Below are positions 9,311 to 19,609 of a stretch of DNA of 59,759 nt, in pieces. The translations under genes and the position numbers were made by a program. The notes under the pieces are model-generated. The model ran no database searches. It was given only the letters and a program-made list of their open reading frames with translations, and was not told the origin of the DNA. The stretch is from an uncultured Oscillospiraceae bacterium. Its GTDB lineage: Bacteria; Bacillota; Clostridia; Oscillospirales; Oscillospiraceae. The first letter of the stretch is position 1. Every line of letters starts with the position of its first letter. The stretch is taken from positions 1-59,759 of the forward strand of contig CANRHF010000002.1 of assembly GCA_947630345.1 (NCBI GenBank), given 5' to 3'.

Positions 9311-10426
9311 TTATGTTGCATTTGTAGCTCTCAATCGCTTCAGCTCCTGTTTAACAAAGAACTTCTGAGAAAACAACCATATTCTGTAAAACACACGTTT
9401 CGGAAGGTGCTGATACATCCATTTTTCCACGGAGTATAGGAACGTTGTCTTAACAGGCTGCCTGACGTAGTCCTTCCATAGCGATTTTTCCAGCCATTCA
9501 TCAAAATACACTTTGGCAGGATGAATCGTCCCAAGCTGCCACGGTTTTTCTCCAAGAAAGATTGCCATATGAATAATCGCAGGTGCGTCATATGCGCTCG
9601 CTATTTCTTCCGGGGTATAGAGCATGTTTTTCGCGACTGTTAATAAGTCCTTTTGGGGTATAGCGCAGAAAATCGGATCAAAGGTAAACTCCAGTGGTAT
9701 AGCTGTGATTTCCCCTTTACACGCGACATTCAATATACCTTCGTCCGCCGACAAAACAATAACGCCATTTTTTCTGATTGAATCCATGATCTTTGCCGTC
9801 CAGTCTTCCGTTCGCCATCTTAGGACATTAAAAACCATAACTTCAGAATTAAACGGCGCTTCATATCCCGCCACATTACCCGTATCTGAAATTACAGAGT
9901 GCTTGACCATACCCAGCAAAGCATCTGCGGCAAAGGCGTCCGACTTAAACAAGGGTGAAATACTGCGAAGTACCACTGTGTCTGCATCGATATAAATCAT
10001 TCTGTCCATCTCGGGGAAGAAATCCGGGAAAAACATTTTCAAATACGGGACATACGAACCGCGATACGGTTTGAGCCCCATGGATTTGTATTCTTTGATT
10101 TTTTCGGAAACATTCATACAAACGATTTTCCGATTGTACATGTCCGCCAGCTGGGCAAATTTTTTCTCATTCTCCTCGTTGAATCCCTCCGTCAGAATAT
10201 AAACGGTCATTTCATCTATATCCTGATTGTTTTCGAAAAGAGAGGTAATGGAAACGCCACCGATTGGCGCGTAATTATTGTCAAACACATAAACGATATG
10301 TGCCGATTTTTTATCTTCGTGCCGCTGTTGTGTAGCGGCAGTCTCCCGAAATTGGTTTTCGGTTATGGCTTCATCTGCTCTTTTCACTTGTCTATCCTGC
10401 GTGGGATTCGTTTCATTCGTGCTCAT
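9311..10426 (-). CDS. Glycosyltransferase family 8
   Basis: AHIVYVFDNNYAPIGGVSITSLFENN; MIYIDADTVVLRSISPLF (DxD); start trimmed to the ATG at 10426 preceded by AAAGGAGAAG. Confidence 0.85.
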   Translation of the reverse strand: MSTNETNPTQDRQVKRADEAITENQFRETAATQQRHEDKKSAHIVYVFDNNYAPIGGVSITSLFENNQDIDEMTVYILTEGFNEENEKKFAQLADMYNRKIVCMNVSEKIKEYKSMGLKPYRGSYVPYLKMFFPDFFPEMDRMIYIDADTVVLRSISPLFKSDAFAADALLGMVKHSVISDTGNVAGYEAPFNSEVMVFNVLRWRTEDWTAKIMDSIRKNGVIVLSADEGILNVACKGEITAIPLEFTFDPIFCAIPQKDLLTVAKNMLYTPEEIASAYDAPAIIHMAIFLGEKPWQLGTIHPAKVYFDEWLEKSLWKDYVRQPVKTTFLYSVEKWMYQHLPKRVFYRIWLFSQKFFVKQELKRLRATNAT

Positions 10427-10466
10427 AAATCTTCTCCTTTTGGCTGGTATAGTTGTATAAACCCAT

Positions 10467-11696
10467 TCAATTATTGCGTTTCCGGAGGCCTGTAAAGATG
10501 ACAGCCGCTTGAATCGCATCCTGAACGAAATAAGAAGCGATCATCGCGTAAGCGCCTCCGTAAATTCCAAATTCTTCAACAAAGCCGTTGATGGAAAAAA
10601 CCATTAACACCAGTGCGGTGATAATAGCCGCAGCCACTGCGCCATTCTTTCGCATGGAGGTTAAAACCCCGTTTCCCACGAGTGTGAGCGCATAGAGGCA
10701 AGAGGCAGCAATCGCCCAATAAAGAAGCTGAAAATAGCTGAGGATCTCCTCCCCAAAAATCAAGCGCATAATCGGCCTGCCCAGGAGCGCAACCGCCGCC
10801 ATCGCGAGCAGCATGAAGAGCGTCACCCCACCGTAACAGATGAACATCGATCTGCGCATCCGCTTCCAGTCTCCTTCATTCCACTGCTTTGCCAGCTCAG
10901 GCAGGAAAGCATATGAAATCATAGGCACAATCACAGAAATCAGCACCGTGATCGTAAATACGCTGGAGAACGCCCCTAGTTGTTCTTCTCCAAGCTGCAG
11001 CTGGATCGTGCGCCGCGGCATTGCGGTAATGCAAATCGGCAGGGTTATGCCCAGCATAATTGGAAAACACTTTTTCAAAAGTCGAATGACGCCCTTGAAA
11101 TCGTCTCCGAAGAAGGCGATCTTTTCCCCGGTGACCCGTTTGTACACCGGCACATCGAAGAGGAGGACCACCAGAATGTCGCTAAATGCCATCGCCAGCA
11201 GCGCCTGAAGCAAACTGCGTGTAAGCCAGAAAGTAATGATAAACGAGACAAAAGCGAAAAAACCACGAATAACATTGGAATACCCGTTAAATTCCAGCCG
11301 GCCCTTGAACTGCACATAAGCATAGATCGTTTCTGAGGCGTTATTGCAGAAGAGATACAGAAGGTATATTGCTATCGCGACCCGTTCCTCGGTCGTGTAT
11401 CCCCCTGCCGGCACAATATATGCGCAGAAAGCAATCAACGACACGACAGTTGCCATCAGCGACGCGGTGAGGTACTGTCTCTGTGTGAATTCCCCGTTGA
11501 CGTCCGTAATTCGGAAATTACGCAGATTGTAGTACGCAATTGAAGAAAAGATATTGCCAATTGACATTGCCAACGAGAAAATACCGGCTGTCTCGAATCC
11601 GTCCATGCGCACCAGCACCACAGAAATCAGCCACTGCGCAAACGCCAGCGCCACCGAACCAATTGTGTTGATCGCCGCCTGCATCCCTGTTTTCAA
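10467..11696 (-). CDS. Polysaccharide flippase (Wzx/MATE-like), copy 1
   Basis: Multi-TM protein; GIFSLAMSIGNIFSSIAYYNLRNFRITDV; IMLGITLPICITAMPR. Confidence 0.8.
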   Translation of the reverse strand: MKTGMQAAINTIGSVALAFAQWLISVVLVRMDGFETAGIFSLAMSIGNIFSSIAYYNLRNFRITDVNGEFTQRQYLTASLMATVVSLIAFCAYIVPAGGYTTEERVAIAIYLLYLFCNNASETIYAYVQFKGRLEFNGYSNVIRGFFAFVSFIITFWLTRSLLQALLAMAFSDILVVLLFDVPVYKRVTGEKIAFFGDDFKGVIRLLKKCFPIMLGITLPICITAMPRRTIQLQLGEEQLGAFSSVFTITVLISVIVPMISYAFLPELAKQWNEGDWKRMRRSMFICYGGVTLFMLLAMAAVALLGRPIMRLIFGEEILSYFQLLYWAIAASCLYALTLVGNGVLTSMRKNGAVAAAIITALVLMVFSINGFVEEFGIYGGAYAMIASYFVQDAIQAAVIFTGLRKRNN

Positions 11697-11744
11697 TCTG
11701 TTCTCCTCTCCGGCTATCCGTTTTGACGATGTATGCGGAAAGCC

Positions 11745-13127
11745 TCAAATAAAATTTGACAGTATCGGCAGCAAACAAACACCCGCGTTGATGATCGATC
11801 TCAGCACCATAACATCTGTGTATTCATTTGCCGTTCTCTCCACACCAATCCCCCTATCGGCGGTCTCGGCCTTTGGATAGGAAAGATATGCCAGCGCGCA
11901 GCAACACGCGAAAAAAGCAGAATTAAACAGTGGAAATACCCAGGGATATGCTTGAAGCCGCGCAACCACGCCGTAAATTATGCTGGTCTCCAGGTGAAGC
12001 GGTCCAAGCAGCTTGGAGAGAAGCATGGAATCCATCGTGTTCCCGAAGTAACACCAATCGTACTTGATCAGGTTTGCAAAGACCGCACACACCAGTCCCA
12101 TGGATTCCAGCAGCAACCCAACCCTAAAATGCTCGGAAATACCGAGAAGCGCGAAAATCAGAAACGGCGCTAAAAGAATCATCCAATAAGGATATACATC
12201 TAAGAGCCCGAAAAAAGACGCGTAGCAAACAAAGCATATCCATGTCGCTTGACGCCACGCAAGCTTCGCGTCTTCTTCCTGTTTTTTTAGATAGCACCAA
12301 ATAAGGGCCAAAACGTAAAAAACCACAAACAAATTGATTACGCCCGACGAGGTGGAAAAAGCTTTCGTCAAGAGGGTTATTTCAAGCGCAAAGCCTTCTC
12401 TCGCAGATGCGAAGATCCAGAAAGGAACGTTTGTAATGAATATTGGGCAGAGAAAGCCGAGCAGCGCAAAAAACAACTTTGATATCTTCTTTTCTTGAAG
12501 AAAAAGCAGTGGCAAAAAGATAACGGCGGCAAAATACTTAAAGCAAAACGCGATTCCAAAGGCAATTACAAATCTCCGACGATCTTTTTTCAAAAAAGCA
12601 TATACCCCCGCTAACTGCAGGACCAAACTCAAAACATCATACTGACCCATGATGAATATGACCGACAGGATCAATGATGAAGACAAATAGAGATACACCA
12701 GGAATGCCTTCGTTTGCTCTCCCAAGCCATAGAGGTCGAGAAGTTTTTTTACTAAGAATGCCGATAGGAGCGTTGCGCCGATTGGCAAAAGCTTCATATA
12801 AGCGAGGCAGAGCATATTGTTCATGACATCGATGCCCGCGAAAGACTCCAGCAGAATCAGTGGAATATTCCAAATCGCAAAGACAATATATATTACAATA
12901 TTATAAGACGCCCCTTGCTCCGCTGAATAAAACACGTTTCCCGATTGAACATGGTTGAGCGAAAAGAAATTCAGAAAATCCCCCTGAAACAGAATCTTCC
13001 ACAGATTCATCCCATGTCTTGTCGTGATCTGAATGTCTCCATAGGTGTGACAAAACAAGAGAACTACCATCATTAAGATCGTGACACACCAAAGGGTTCT
13101 TTGAAAAGCAGATTTATTTCGCACCAT
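11745..13127 (-). CDS. Polytopic membrane protein, putative GT-C type glycosyltransferase
   Basis: About 10 hydrophobic segments; RHGMNLWKILFQGDFLNFF; VYPYWMILLAPFLIFALL. Confidence 0.6.
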   Translation of the reverse strand: MVRNKSAFQRTLWCVTILMMVVLLFCHTYGDIQITTRHGMNLWKILFQGDFLNFFSLNHVQSGNVFYSAEQGASYNIVIYIVFAIWNIPLILLESFAGIDVMNNMLCLAYMKLLPIGATLLSAFLVKKLLDLYGLGEQTKAFLVYLYLSSSLILSVIFIMGQYDVLSLVLQLAGVYAFLKKDRRRFVIAFGIAFCFKYFAAVIFLPLLFLQEKKISKLFFALLGFLCPIFITNVPFWIFASAREGFALEITLLTKAFSTSSGVINLFVVFYVLALIWCYLKKQEEDAKLAWRQATWICFVCYASFFGLLDVYPYWMILLAPFLIFALLGISEHFRVGLLLESMGLVCAVFANLIKYDWCYFGNTMDSMLLSKLLGPLHLETSIIYGVVARLQAYPWVFPLFNSAFFACCCALAYLSYPKAETADRGIGVERTANEYTDVMVLRSIINAGVCLLPILSNFI

Positions 13128-13165
13128 TTCTCTTCTCCTAAAAGCGAACAGCCGTCATCAGCTTT

Positions 13166-14191
13166 TTAGAAATTGAGACTCATAATTAGTTCTTTATTAT
13201 ATCCGCTTTCTTCATGTACCGATTCGCTCTCTTTACTCTCTTCAAAATTCAGCCGGCATTCTTCCACAACCAGAGGACGGTTCATCACGCGCGCATTGAT
13301 CGCCATGATATACTCGCCCATAAAACCCATGAACGCAAGCTGAACGCCGCCCATGAAGAAGACCGCAATGATGATCGGCGCATAACCCGCCGGAAAACGA
13401 TCCCAGAAGATCAGTTTGGCGATCAGCAGCCCGATCGCCCCCAAAATACTGAGAACGGCGACCAAAATCCCAAAAAATGTCGCGATTCGCATGCCGAGCT
13501 TCGTGTAGCTCGTAAAGCTCAACATCGCCGCGTCGTATAGCGTAAAGAAATTGTTGTGCGTTTTGCCCGCGCGCCGCAGGGGCTGCTCGTATTCGATCTC
13601 CTTGCGTTCCGGCCCCAGCTCCGCCACGATCCCCCGCATGAACGGCGTGGGATCCTTTAGCTCCCGCAGGACCTGAACAAAGCTCTTGTCATACAGGCCA
13701 AATCCGGTGAACTGTTCGATCATATCTACCGAACTCATTGTGCGAATGAGCTTATAATAACAGCCGCGGAGAAAATACAGGATCTTGCTCTCTTTGCTGC
13801 GGGTCTTCTTGCCGATCACGACCTTATACCCGCTTTCCCACTCGTGTACAAACCGAGGAATCATTTCGACGGGATCCTGAAAATCGCAGCACATCGTAAT
13901 GGTGCAATCTCCAGTCGTCTGGAGGAGGCCGTGCATCGGCGAGTTGAACTGTCCGAAATTCTTGCAGTTGAAGATGGCCTTCACGCATTTATTCTCCGCG
14001 CAGATCTCGCGAAGGATCTCTCTTGTCCTGTCTGTCGATTTATTATCAATAAACAGGATCTCATAATTGTATTGCGGGCAGCTTTCATTCAGCTGCTTCC
14101 ACACCGCTTCATAGATCGGCCGGACGTTTTCCTCCTCGTTGTAGCACGGGATTAGAACAGAAATTTTTTTCTTGTCACCCAAGGTACTCAT
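13166..14191 (-). CDS. GT2 glycosyltransferase with two C-terminal TM helices (GtrB/ArnC/DPM1-like)
   Basis: KISVLIPCYNEEENVRPIYEAV; LFIDNKSTDRTREILRE; C-terminal TM pair ATFFGILVAVLSILGAIGLLIAKL and PIIIAVFFMGGVQLAFMGFMGEYI. Confidence 0.88.
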   Translation of the reverse strand: MSTLGDKKKISVLIPCYNEEENVRPIYEAVWKQLNESCPQYNYEILFIDNKSTDRTREILREICAENKCVKAIFNCKNFGQFNSPMHGLLQTTGDCTITMCCDFQDPVEMIPRFVHEWESGYKVVIGKKTRSKESKILYFLRGCYYKLIRTMSSVDMIEQFTGFGLYDKSFVQVLRELKDPTPFMRGIVAELGPERKEIEYEQPLRRAGKTHNNFFTLYDAAMLSFTSYTKLGMRIATFFGILVAVLSILGAIGLLIAKLIFWDRFPAGYAPIIIAVFFMGGVQLAFMGFMGEYIMAINARVMNRPLVVEECRLNFEESKESESVHEESGYNKELIMSLNF

Positions 14192-15119
14192 CCTTTACCC
14201 ACTCGATTGTTTTCCGAATTCCATCCGCGAACGCAGTCTGCGGGACGAACCCGGTATCTCGCTGCAGTTCTGTAATGTCAGCCTGCAGGTGCATCACCTG
14301 TACGGGGCTGTATGCTACCTGGCCGAATCCCAACGGCAGGCTCGGGTCAATCGCGTCACGAAGAATCTGAACATATTCCCGCAACGGGCAAACCGTTCCT
14401 GTGCCAAGAACATAAAGCTTCCCATCGACACCGCGTTCTGCCGAAAGATACAGCGCTGAAGCGGCGTCATCTGCATATAAATAATCCCACAGCTGTTCTC
14501 CTGCGGTAAGCGCCGGCTGCTCCCCGGCGAGGAGCTGCCGGATCACAGAGGAGATCATACTGTTTTGGCCGTCTCCAGGGCCATATACACTGAGCACGCG
14601 CGCCCAAATATGCGCTATGCCGAGCTTTTTGCATTCGACCCGGCTCATCTGCCCCGCGCAGAGCTTCGCCATTCCGTATCCGTTTTCCGGGAAGCACGGC
14701 GTCTCAGGCTTTAATGCCCCCTCTACTCGGCCGTATTCAGCCTGGCTTCCCGCACCGACAAACACCTTGCAGCCTAGCGCCGCAGCAGCCCGAACCGCCG
14801 CAATCGTGTTGTTCACGTTTCCGATCTGTACCGGCATATCGTTTCGGGCGTCACCGACCGTACCGGCCCACCCGAGGTGGAAAAACACGTCTGCCTGCCC
14901 GGAAATTTTCCGGGGAAGGTTGTCGATTTCCGAGAGATCCAGCTCGACCGTATGAACGAGGTCGTGCTTTGGAACCGCACTCATGCGCGCGCTCCCCGGT
15001 CGGACGACCGCAAATACCTCTACGTTTTCTCGAATCAGTTTCCGTATCAGCGCCGTACCGATTGCCCCGGTAGGGCCGGTAATGACGGCTGAACGAATGT
15101 TACGGTGCCACAGATCCAT
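14175..15119 (-). CDS. NAD-dependent epimerase/dehydratase
   Basis: SAVITGPTGAIGTALIRKL; YGMAKLCAGQMSR; LWDYLYADDAASAL. Confidence 0.85.
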   Translation of the reverse strand: MDLWHRNIRSAVITGPTGAIGTALIRKLIRENVEVFAVVRPGSARMSAVPKHDLVHTVELDLSEIDNLPRKISGQADVFFHLGWAGTVGDARNDMPVQIGNVNNTIAAVRAAAALGCKVFVGAGSQAEYGRVEGALKPETPCFPENGYGMAKLCAGQMSRVECKKLGIAHIWARVLSVYGPGDGQNSMISSVIRQLLAGEQPALTAGEQLWDYLYADDAASALYLSAERGVDGKLYVLGTGTVCPLREYVQILRDAIDPSLPLGFGQVAYSPVQVMHLQADITELQRDTGFVPQTAFADGIRKTIEWVKDEYLG

Positions 15120-15280
15120 ATTCTCAAACTCGCTCCCTGATCAAACAATTCTACGGATTTCTGCAAAATCACTGCGTTTCGTGGAAACGCTGCATTTTCT
15201 GACGCAAAAAATTGCTCCTTCTGCACAACCAGCCGCTGGAGACGAAAAGGCTCTTTGGAAAATCTATGTCGGGCGCCGCT

Positions 15281-16663
15281 CTAATTTTTCTTTGCCTTCT
15301 TTTTCAAAAGCGGCTCGCGACGTTTTACGCATGCAATCAAATTTTTGACAACCATCACGCAGCACCAAAGAATCGCGGCAAGCGCAAAGCAATGATAGAA
15401 GATATAGTTCGGGTAATGGACATCCCTTGTGTAAAAAAGTGGAAGATGGATATTGATCAATACCAGCAGGGTAAAAGGAAAAACATTGCTCTTGTTGATC
15501 GTCTTTTCGGAAATAATAAACTGAATCAGAGGTAGCAAAAACAGGGAAAAAACATATGCGTATTGCGATGAAAACAACGTAATCGCCAAGGAGATGCATA
15601 GCTGTGCCTGCCACTCCTTTTTCATCAGCAACGAAGCCAACAGCAAAAGCCCGGCAACACAAAACCCGGCACCCACAAACCAACCAGAATCGATCTGAAT
15701 ACTAAAGAACTTTTCAAGGTAACCCGAAAGACGGACCAGGATATTTTCAAATCCTGTTCCGACTGTCGGTGGAACGCCTATAATAGGCCCCGCCCTTTCC
15801 ATTGTCACAGACAGCCATATGGAAAGTCCGGATAACCCGTCTTTGAAAAGCAGCGCAGGGAGAATGACGGACGCGATGCCATATAAAACCGCCCTGGCTG
15901 CGCGCTTAAACTGTTTGTCCCGAAGGAGCAGCACGCCAAAAAACGCTGGATAAAGCTTGATGCCCGCCGCAAATGCCAAAGCCAGCAGAGAAAGTTCTCG
16001 AAGAAGCGCATTGGAAGAATTGCGAAAATACTGGAAAAAGAAAAGGGAAACAATAACAAGAAGTATGATATTTCCACGATCGACCGCATGCAACATACCC
16101 GGGCTCAGCAGCATACATACAGCGACAAAATTAGCTTTCAACGGTCCCAATTCCTTGAGGAAGGAAGTCAGAAAAAGCATTGCGATCAGAAACATCAAAA
16201 TGACAAACACCAGAAAAATCAACATCGGTGCCTGATACGTCCGCAAATCCAAATTGGTTCCACGAATATAGACCGATTCGAAAAAGTCCGGAGGCCAATT
16301 CTGTGTGACACTGTCTGGGATAAACCGCAGAAAAACATAAAAAACCAGATTCGCCAGCGGCGGATATAAAGTGCGAAATAGACTATACGGGGTTCTGCCT
16401 TTCACATATTCAATACTGTGGAAAAAGTCCATGCCAGTATCTCTGGTATCATAGAAAAAATACCGTTCCAGCAGTTCTCCCCTGCTGAAAAAGAAGCAGA
16501 GCAAAACCACGATTGCACCGAGCGAGGCAGCCAAGCAAAAGACATTGACCGGCGTTAAAAACCGTCGGATCTTATTCAAAATTTGAGCTGTTTTTTGTTT
16601 CATCCAAGTCATTCCTTCCCAAGTTTCTGGATCAAGTGTTTTCTTTTTTCGAAAGCTTTCCAC
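15281..16663 (-). CDS. Polytopic membrane protein, GT87/DUF2029-like putative glycosyltransferase
   Basis: GMDFFHSIEYVKGRTPYSLFRTLYPPLANLVFYVF; DRGNIILLVIVSLFFFQY; GIKLYPAFFGVLLLRDK. Confidence 0.7.
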   Translation of the reverse strand: MESFRKKKTLDPETWEGMTWMKQKTAQILNKIRRFLTPVNVFCLAASLGAIVVLLCFFFSRGELLERYFFYDTRDTGMDFFHSIEYVKGRTPYSLFRTLYPPLANLVFYVFLRFIPDSVTQNWPPDFFESVYIRGTNLDLRTYQAPMLIFLVFVILMFLIAMLFLTSFLKELGPLKANFVAVCMLLSPGMLHAVDRGNIILLVIVSLFFFQYFRNSSNALLRELSLLALAFAAGIKLYPAFFGVLLLRDKQFKRAARAVLYGIASVILPALLFKDGLSGLSIWLSVTMERAGPIIGVPPTVGTGFENILVRLSGYLEKFFSIQIDSGWFVGAGFCVAGLLLLASLLMKKEWQAQLCISLAITLFSSQYAYVFSLFLLPLIQFIISEKTINKSNVFPFTLLVLINIHLPLFYTRDVHYPNYIFYHCFALAAILWCCVMVVKNLIACVKRREPLLKKKAKKN

Positions 16664-16703
16664 AGCGCCGGTACAAAAAGTTTAGAAACCAATACGCTGC
16701 CCT

Positions 16704-17015
16704 TTAGCTCTTTTCAAACAGGGGAATCAGCATATTCTCCGCGAGTTCCTCGTCGCTAAGTGCCGGGGACATGTACTCGAGCGGCAGGGACTCCATCTGC
16801 CCGTCGGATCGTTTGTAGGACACCTGCTTGGGGACGGCCGTGAGCTCTATGGGGGTCTTGACCTCAATAATCATGGGGCCTTCATATTCCAGAGCCTTGC
16901 GCACCTTCTCGTCAAGCTCGCCGTTGTTCTCTATGATCTCCGTTTTAAGGCCGAAGGCATTGGCGACGGCCGCAATCGGCGGGATCGACAGATTCGAGCT
17001 CTCGTTGCAGGCCAC
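16704..17015 (-). pseudogene. C-terminal remnant of a second TPP-dependent (acetolactate-synthase-like) enzyme
   Basis: ACNESSNLSIPPIAAVANAFGLKTEIIENNGELDEKVRKALEYEGPMIIEVKTPIE resembles the end of a TPP-binding C domain; roughly 500 N-terminal residues are missing. Confidence 0.7.
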
Positions 17016-17065
17016 AATTGGTGAAAGGATGTTGAATAATCAGTAGAGATTCTCTGGTCAGGCGC

Positions 17066-17734
17066 TCAGTCACCATCATTGATATTTCGGAAAAGATCGC
17101 CCAGTTCTTCCATGCTGCTTGCGGTTTTGTATACCCGTGGATCATGTGCAAGCAGTTGATCTCCTTGCCCCCAGGTCACAAAAACACAGGGGATGCCCGC
17201 ATTTGCGGCTGTTGCGAGATCGCTCTCCCCGTCCCCCACATATATCGCCTCTTCGCGTAAACATCCGCATAGCCGGCATATCTCATCCACTCCGTAAGGG
17301 TTCGGTTTTGAGGGCTTGTCCTCGACATATCCGACGACTGTGTCAAAATAAGACGGCGGAAACATTTTTCCTACGGTGTCCTCAAGCAGAAGCTGCCCTT
17401 TATTTGAGTTCACAGCGATCCGATAGCCCATTTTTTTCAGCTCTGCGAGGAGCTCTGTCATGCCTGGATAAGGTTTTGTATTAGGCTTCTCGCTCTGGAG
17501 ATAAAGCTGGCGGTAAAGCGTCTTGACACGATCAATATTCTCTGAAGCCCGCGCATCGGCTGGCAGCATTCTTGATACAACTGTTTCAAGATTTCCACCC
17601 ACGAACCGATCATAAGCGGCGATTGGATGCGTCGGGAAACCACAGGCCTCCAGCGCCTTATTGAAGCATATGGCTACGTCAGTCACAGTGTTCACTAATG
17701 TGCCGTCAAAATCAAATATTATAAGCTTTCTCAT
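17066..17734 (-). CDS. HAD-superfamily hydrolase (phosphoglycolate-phosphatase-like)
   Basis: MRKLIIFDFDGTLVNTVTDVA; IAVNSNKGQLL; YVGDGESDLATAANAGIPCVFVTWGQ. Confidence 0.9.
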   Translation of the reverse strand: MRKLIIFDFDGTLVNTVTDVAICFNKALEACGFPTHPIAAYDRFVGGNLETVVSRMLPADARASENIDRVKTLYRQLYLQSEKPNTKPYPGMTELLAELKKMGYRIAVNSNKGQLLLEDTVGKMFPPSYFDTVVGYVEDKPSKPNPYGVDEICRLCGCLREEAIYVGDGESDLATAANAGIPCVFVTWGQGDQLLAHDPRVYKTASSMEELGDLFRNINDGD

Positions 17735-17745
17735 GCGGAATAGCC

Positions 17746-19557
17746 TCAAAAAGGATAACGGTTTGACTCATATTCTTCTCTTGAAAGAAAAGGAAACATG
17801 TCGTCCATTGACGGGGAAACGATACTTCCGTCGGCAAGGACCTTTGATGAAAGCTTTGGTACAAAATTCTGCTCCGGGTCAACAACAACGTTGCACAATA
17901 CAGGTCCAGGGGTAGAAAGCGCCTTGCGGACAATCTCGGCGGCAGATGGCTCATTGTCCAGCAGAAGATAGGAAAACCCAAAGGCTTCCGCAAGCTTTTC
18001 AAAGTCGGGGAAGCCCACGCCAGTGCTCGGATCAAGCCCAATAAGCGGCGGCTTAAAAAGATTTCGCTGTGTTTGCCTAATTGAATGATATCCGTTGTTA
18101 TTCAGGACGAACAGCTTGATGTTGAGCTTGTTATATGCGATCGTGGCAAGCTCCTGGACATTCATCATAAGGCTGCCATCGCCATCCACACAGAGGACCC
18201 GACCGCCCTTTTCCTGACGCGCCACTGCCGCGCCAAGCGCAGCCGGAAGTCCGTATCCCATTGCGGCGCAGCCGGAATTTGTAAACATTCTCTGTCCCTG
18301 TTTGATCCTGCACCCCTGGAATGTCATAACGCATGCGCTCCCGTTCCCGAGCGTCAGTACGTCGTCCGAGTTCATTTCAGAAAAAAGAACATCCACAAAA
18401 ACATATGGATTTAAGAGCTCACCCTGACCGTGGTGGTACTCAGGAAGCACAGCAGGATATTTTTCAACCATCATCCGGCACCAGGATACCCAGCGTGCGT
18501 GCTCCGCGTTCACTTGATAGGGCAGGGAGAGGAGCGTCTCCATGACCTGCTTCACATCCCCCAAAACCGGCATATCAGGAACAAAAGTGGGCTTTTTAAG
18601 CTCATTTTCGTCGATGTCCACCATGATCTTGTAGGCGTTTTTTGCGAAATCGTTTTTATTATAAGTTATCGTCCGAATATTCATCCGGCTCCCAAGCACG
18701 AGCAGGAGGTCACAGTTCTGGACGATAAAGCTGCTGCCGCGCGTTCCCTCACGGCTGGGCGATCCGGCATAATAGGGGTTGTCGTAGGCGACAAGATCCC
18801 CGGAATTCCACGCCAGCGCAACAGGGACCTTCAGCTTCTCGACCAGGCGAAGGAGCAGGCCATTCGCTCCGGAAAGCCGAACGCCGTAGCCGGCAAAAAT
18901 CAGCGGGGCCTTTGCTTTTGAGATGAGACTCAGTATCTTCTTCGCGGTTTCGGTGGGAACATCCGGGATCCCGGCTCCGCAGTCTTCCCCTTTCGGGTCA
19001 AAGTGAACGAGCCCGTCGGTCTCAATCTTCGCGCCCTGTACATCCAGCGGAATATCAAGCCACACCGGACCCTGGCGCCCCGATGTTGCGAGGAACCACG
19101 CCTTCTCAAGGTGATAGGCGATTTTCTCCGGCTCTGTGACCATAACACAGTATTTTGTCATATTGGAGACAGAATGTATAATATCAAATTCCTGATCTCC
19201 CAACTGACGCAGATCAAGATCAGGCACGGCCCACAGTGTTGTCTCTCTCTTGACCTGACCCGAAAGGATAAACATGGGGATGCTGTCGAGCCATCCACCC
19301 ATCACGCCCGTGATGGCATTCGTCCCCCCTGGGCCGCTGGTAACGCATACGCTTGCAATCCGCCCGGTGAGGCGTGCGTAAGCCTCGGCAGCTATAGCGC
19401 ACCCTTGCTCATTGTGGTTGAAGACGTTTCGGATCTTTCTATTGTGCCCCAAAGCGTCATCCAATTGCATGGCACCGCCGCCCGTAACCATAAAATTATG
19501 CGTAACACCGTGATCGACGAGAAAATCGGCAATATAATCTGCCAAGCGCACTACCAT
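17746..19557 (-). CDS. Thiamine-pyrophosphate-dependent enzyme (acetolactate-synthase-like; possible YerE-type)
   Basis: HNEQGCAIAAEAYARLTGRIASVCVTSGPGGTNAITGV; TPP motif VLCVDGDGSLMMNVQELATIAYNKLNIKLFVLNNNGY. Confidence 0.88.
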   Translation of the reverse strand: MVVRLADYIADFLVDHGVTHNFMVTGGGAMQLDDALGHNRKIRNVFNHNEQGCAIAAEAYARLTGRIASVCVTSGPGGTNAITGVMGGWLDSIPMFILSGQVKRETTLWAVPDLDLRQLGDQEFDIIHSVSNMTKYCVMVTEPEKIAYHLEKAWFLATSGRQGPVWLDIPLDVQGAKIETDGLVHFDPKGEDCGAGIPDVPTETAKKILSLISKAKAPLIFAGYGVRLSGANGLLLRLVEKLKVPVALAWNSGDLVAYDNPYYAGSPSREGTRGSSFIVQNCDLLLVLGSRMNIRTITYNKNDFAKNAYKIMVDIDENELKKPTFVPDMPVLGDVKQVMETLLSLPYQVNAEHARWVSWCRMMVEKYPAVLPEYHHGQGELLNPYVFVDVLFSEMNSDDVLTLGNGSACVMTFQGCRIKQGQRMFTNSGCAAMGYGLPAALGAAVARQEKGGRVLCVDGDGSLMMNVQELATIAYNKLNIKLFVLNNNGYHSIRQTQRNLFKPPLIGLDPSTGVGFPDFEKLAEAFGFSYLLLDNEPSAAEIVRKALSTPGPVLCNVVVDPEQNFVPKLSSKVLADGSIVSPSMDDMFPFLSREEYESNRYPF

Positions 19558-19609
19558 CGGTCAAACCGTCCTTTCGATAAGGCTATCCGCTGAAAATTCA
19601 TTATCGGGT

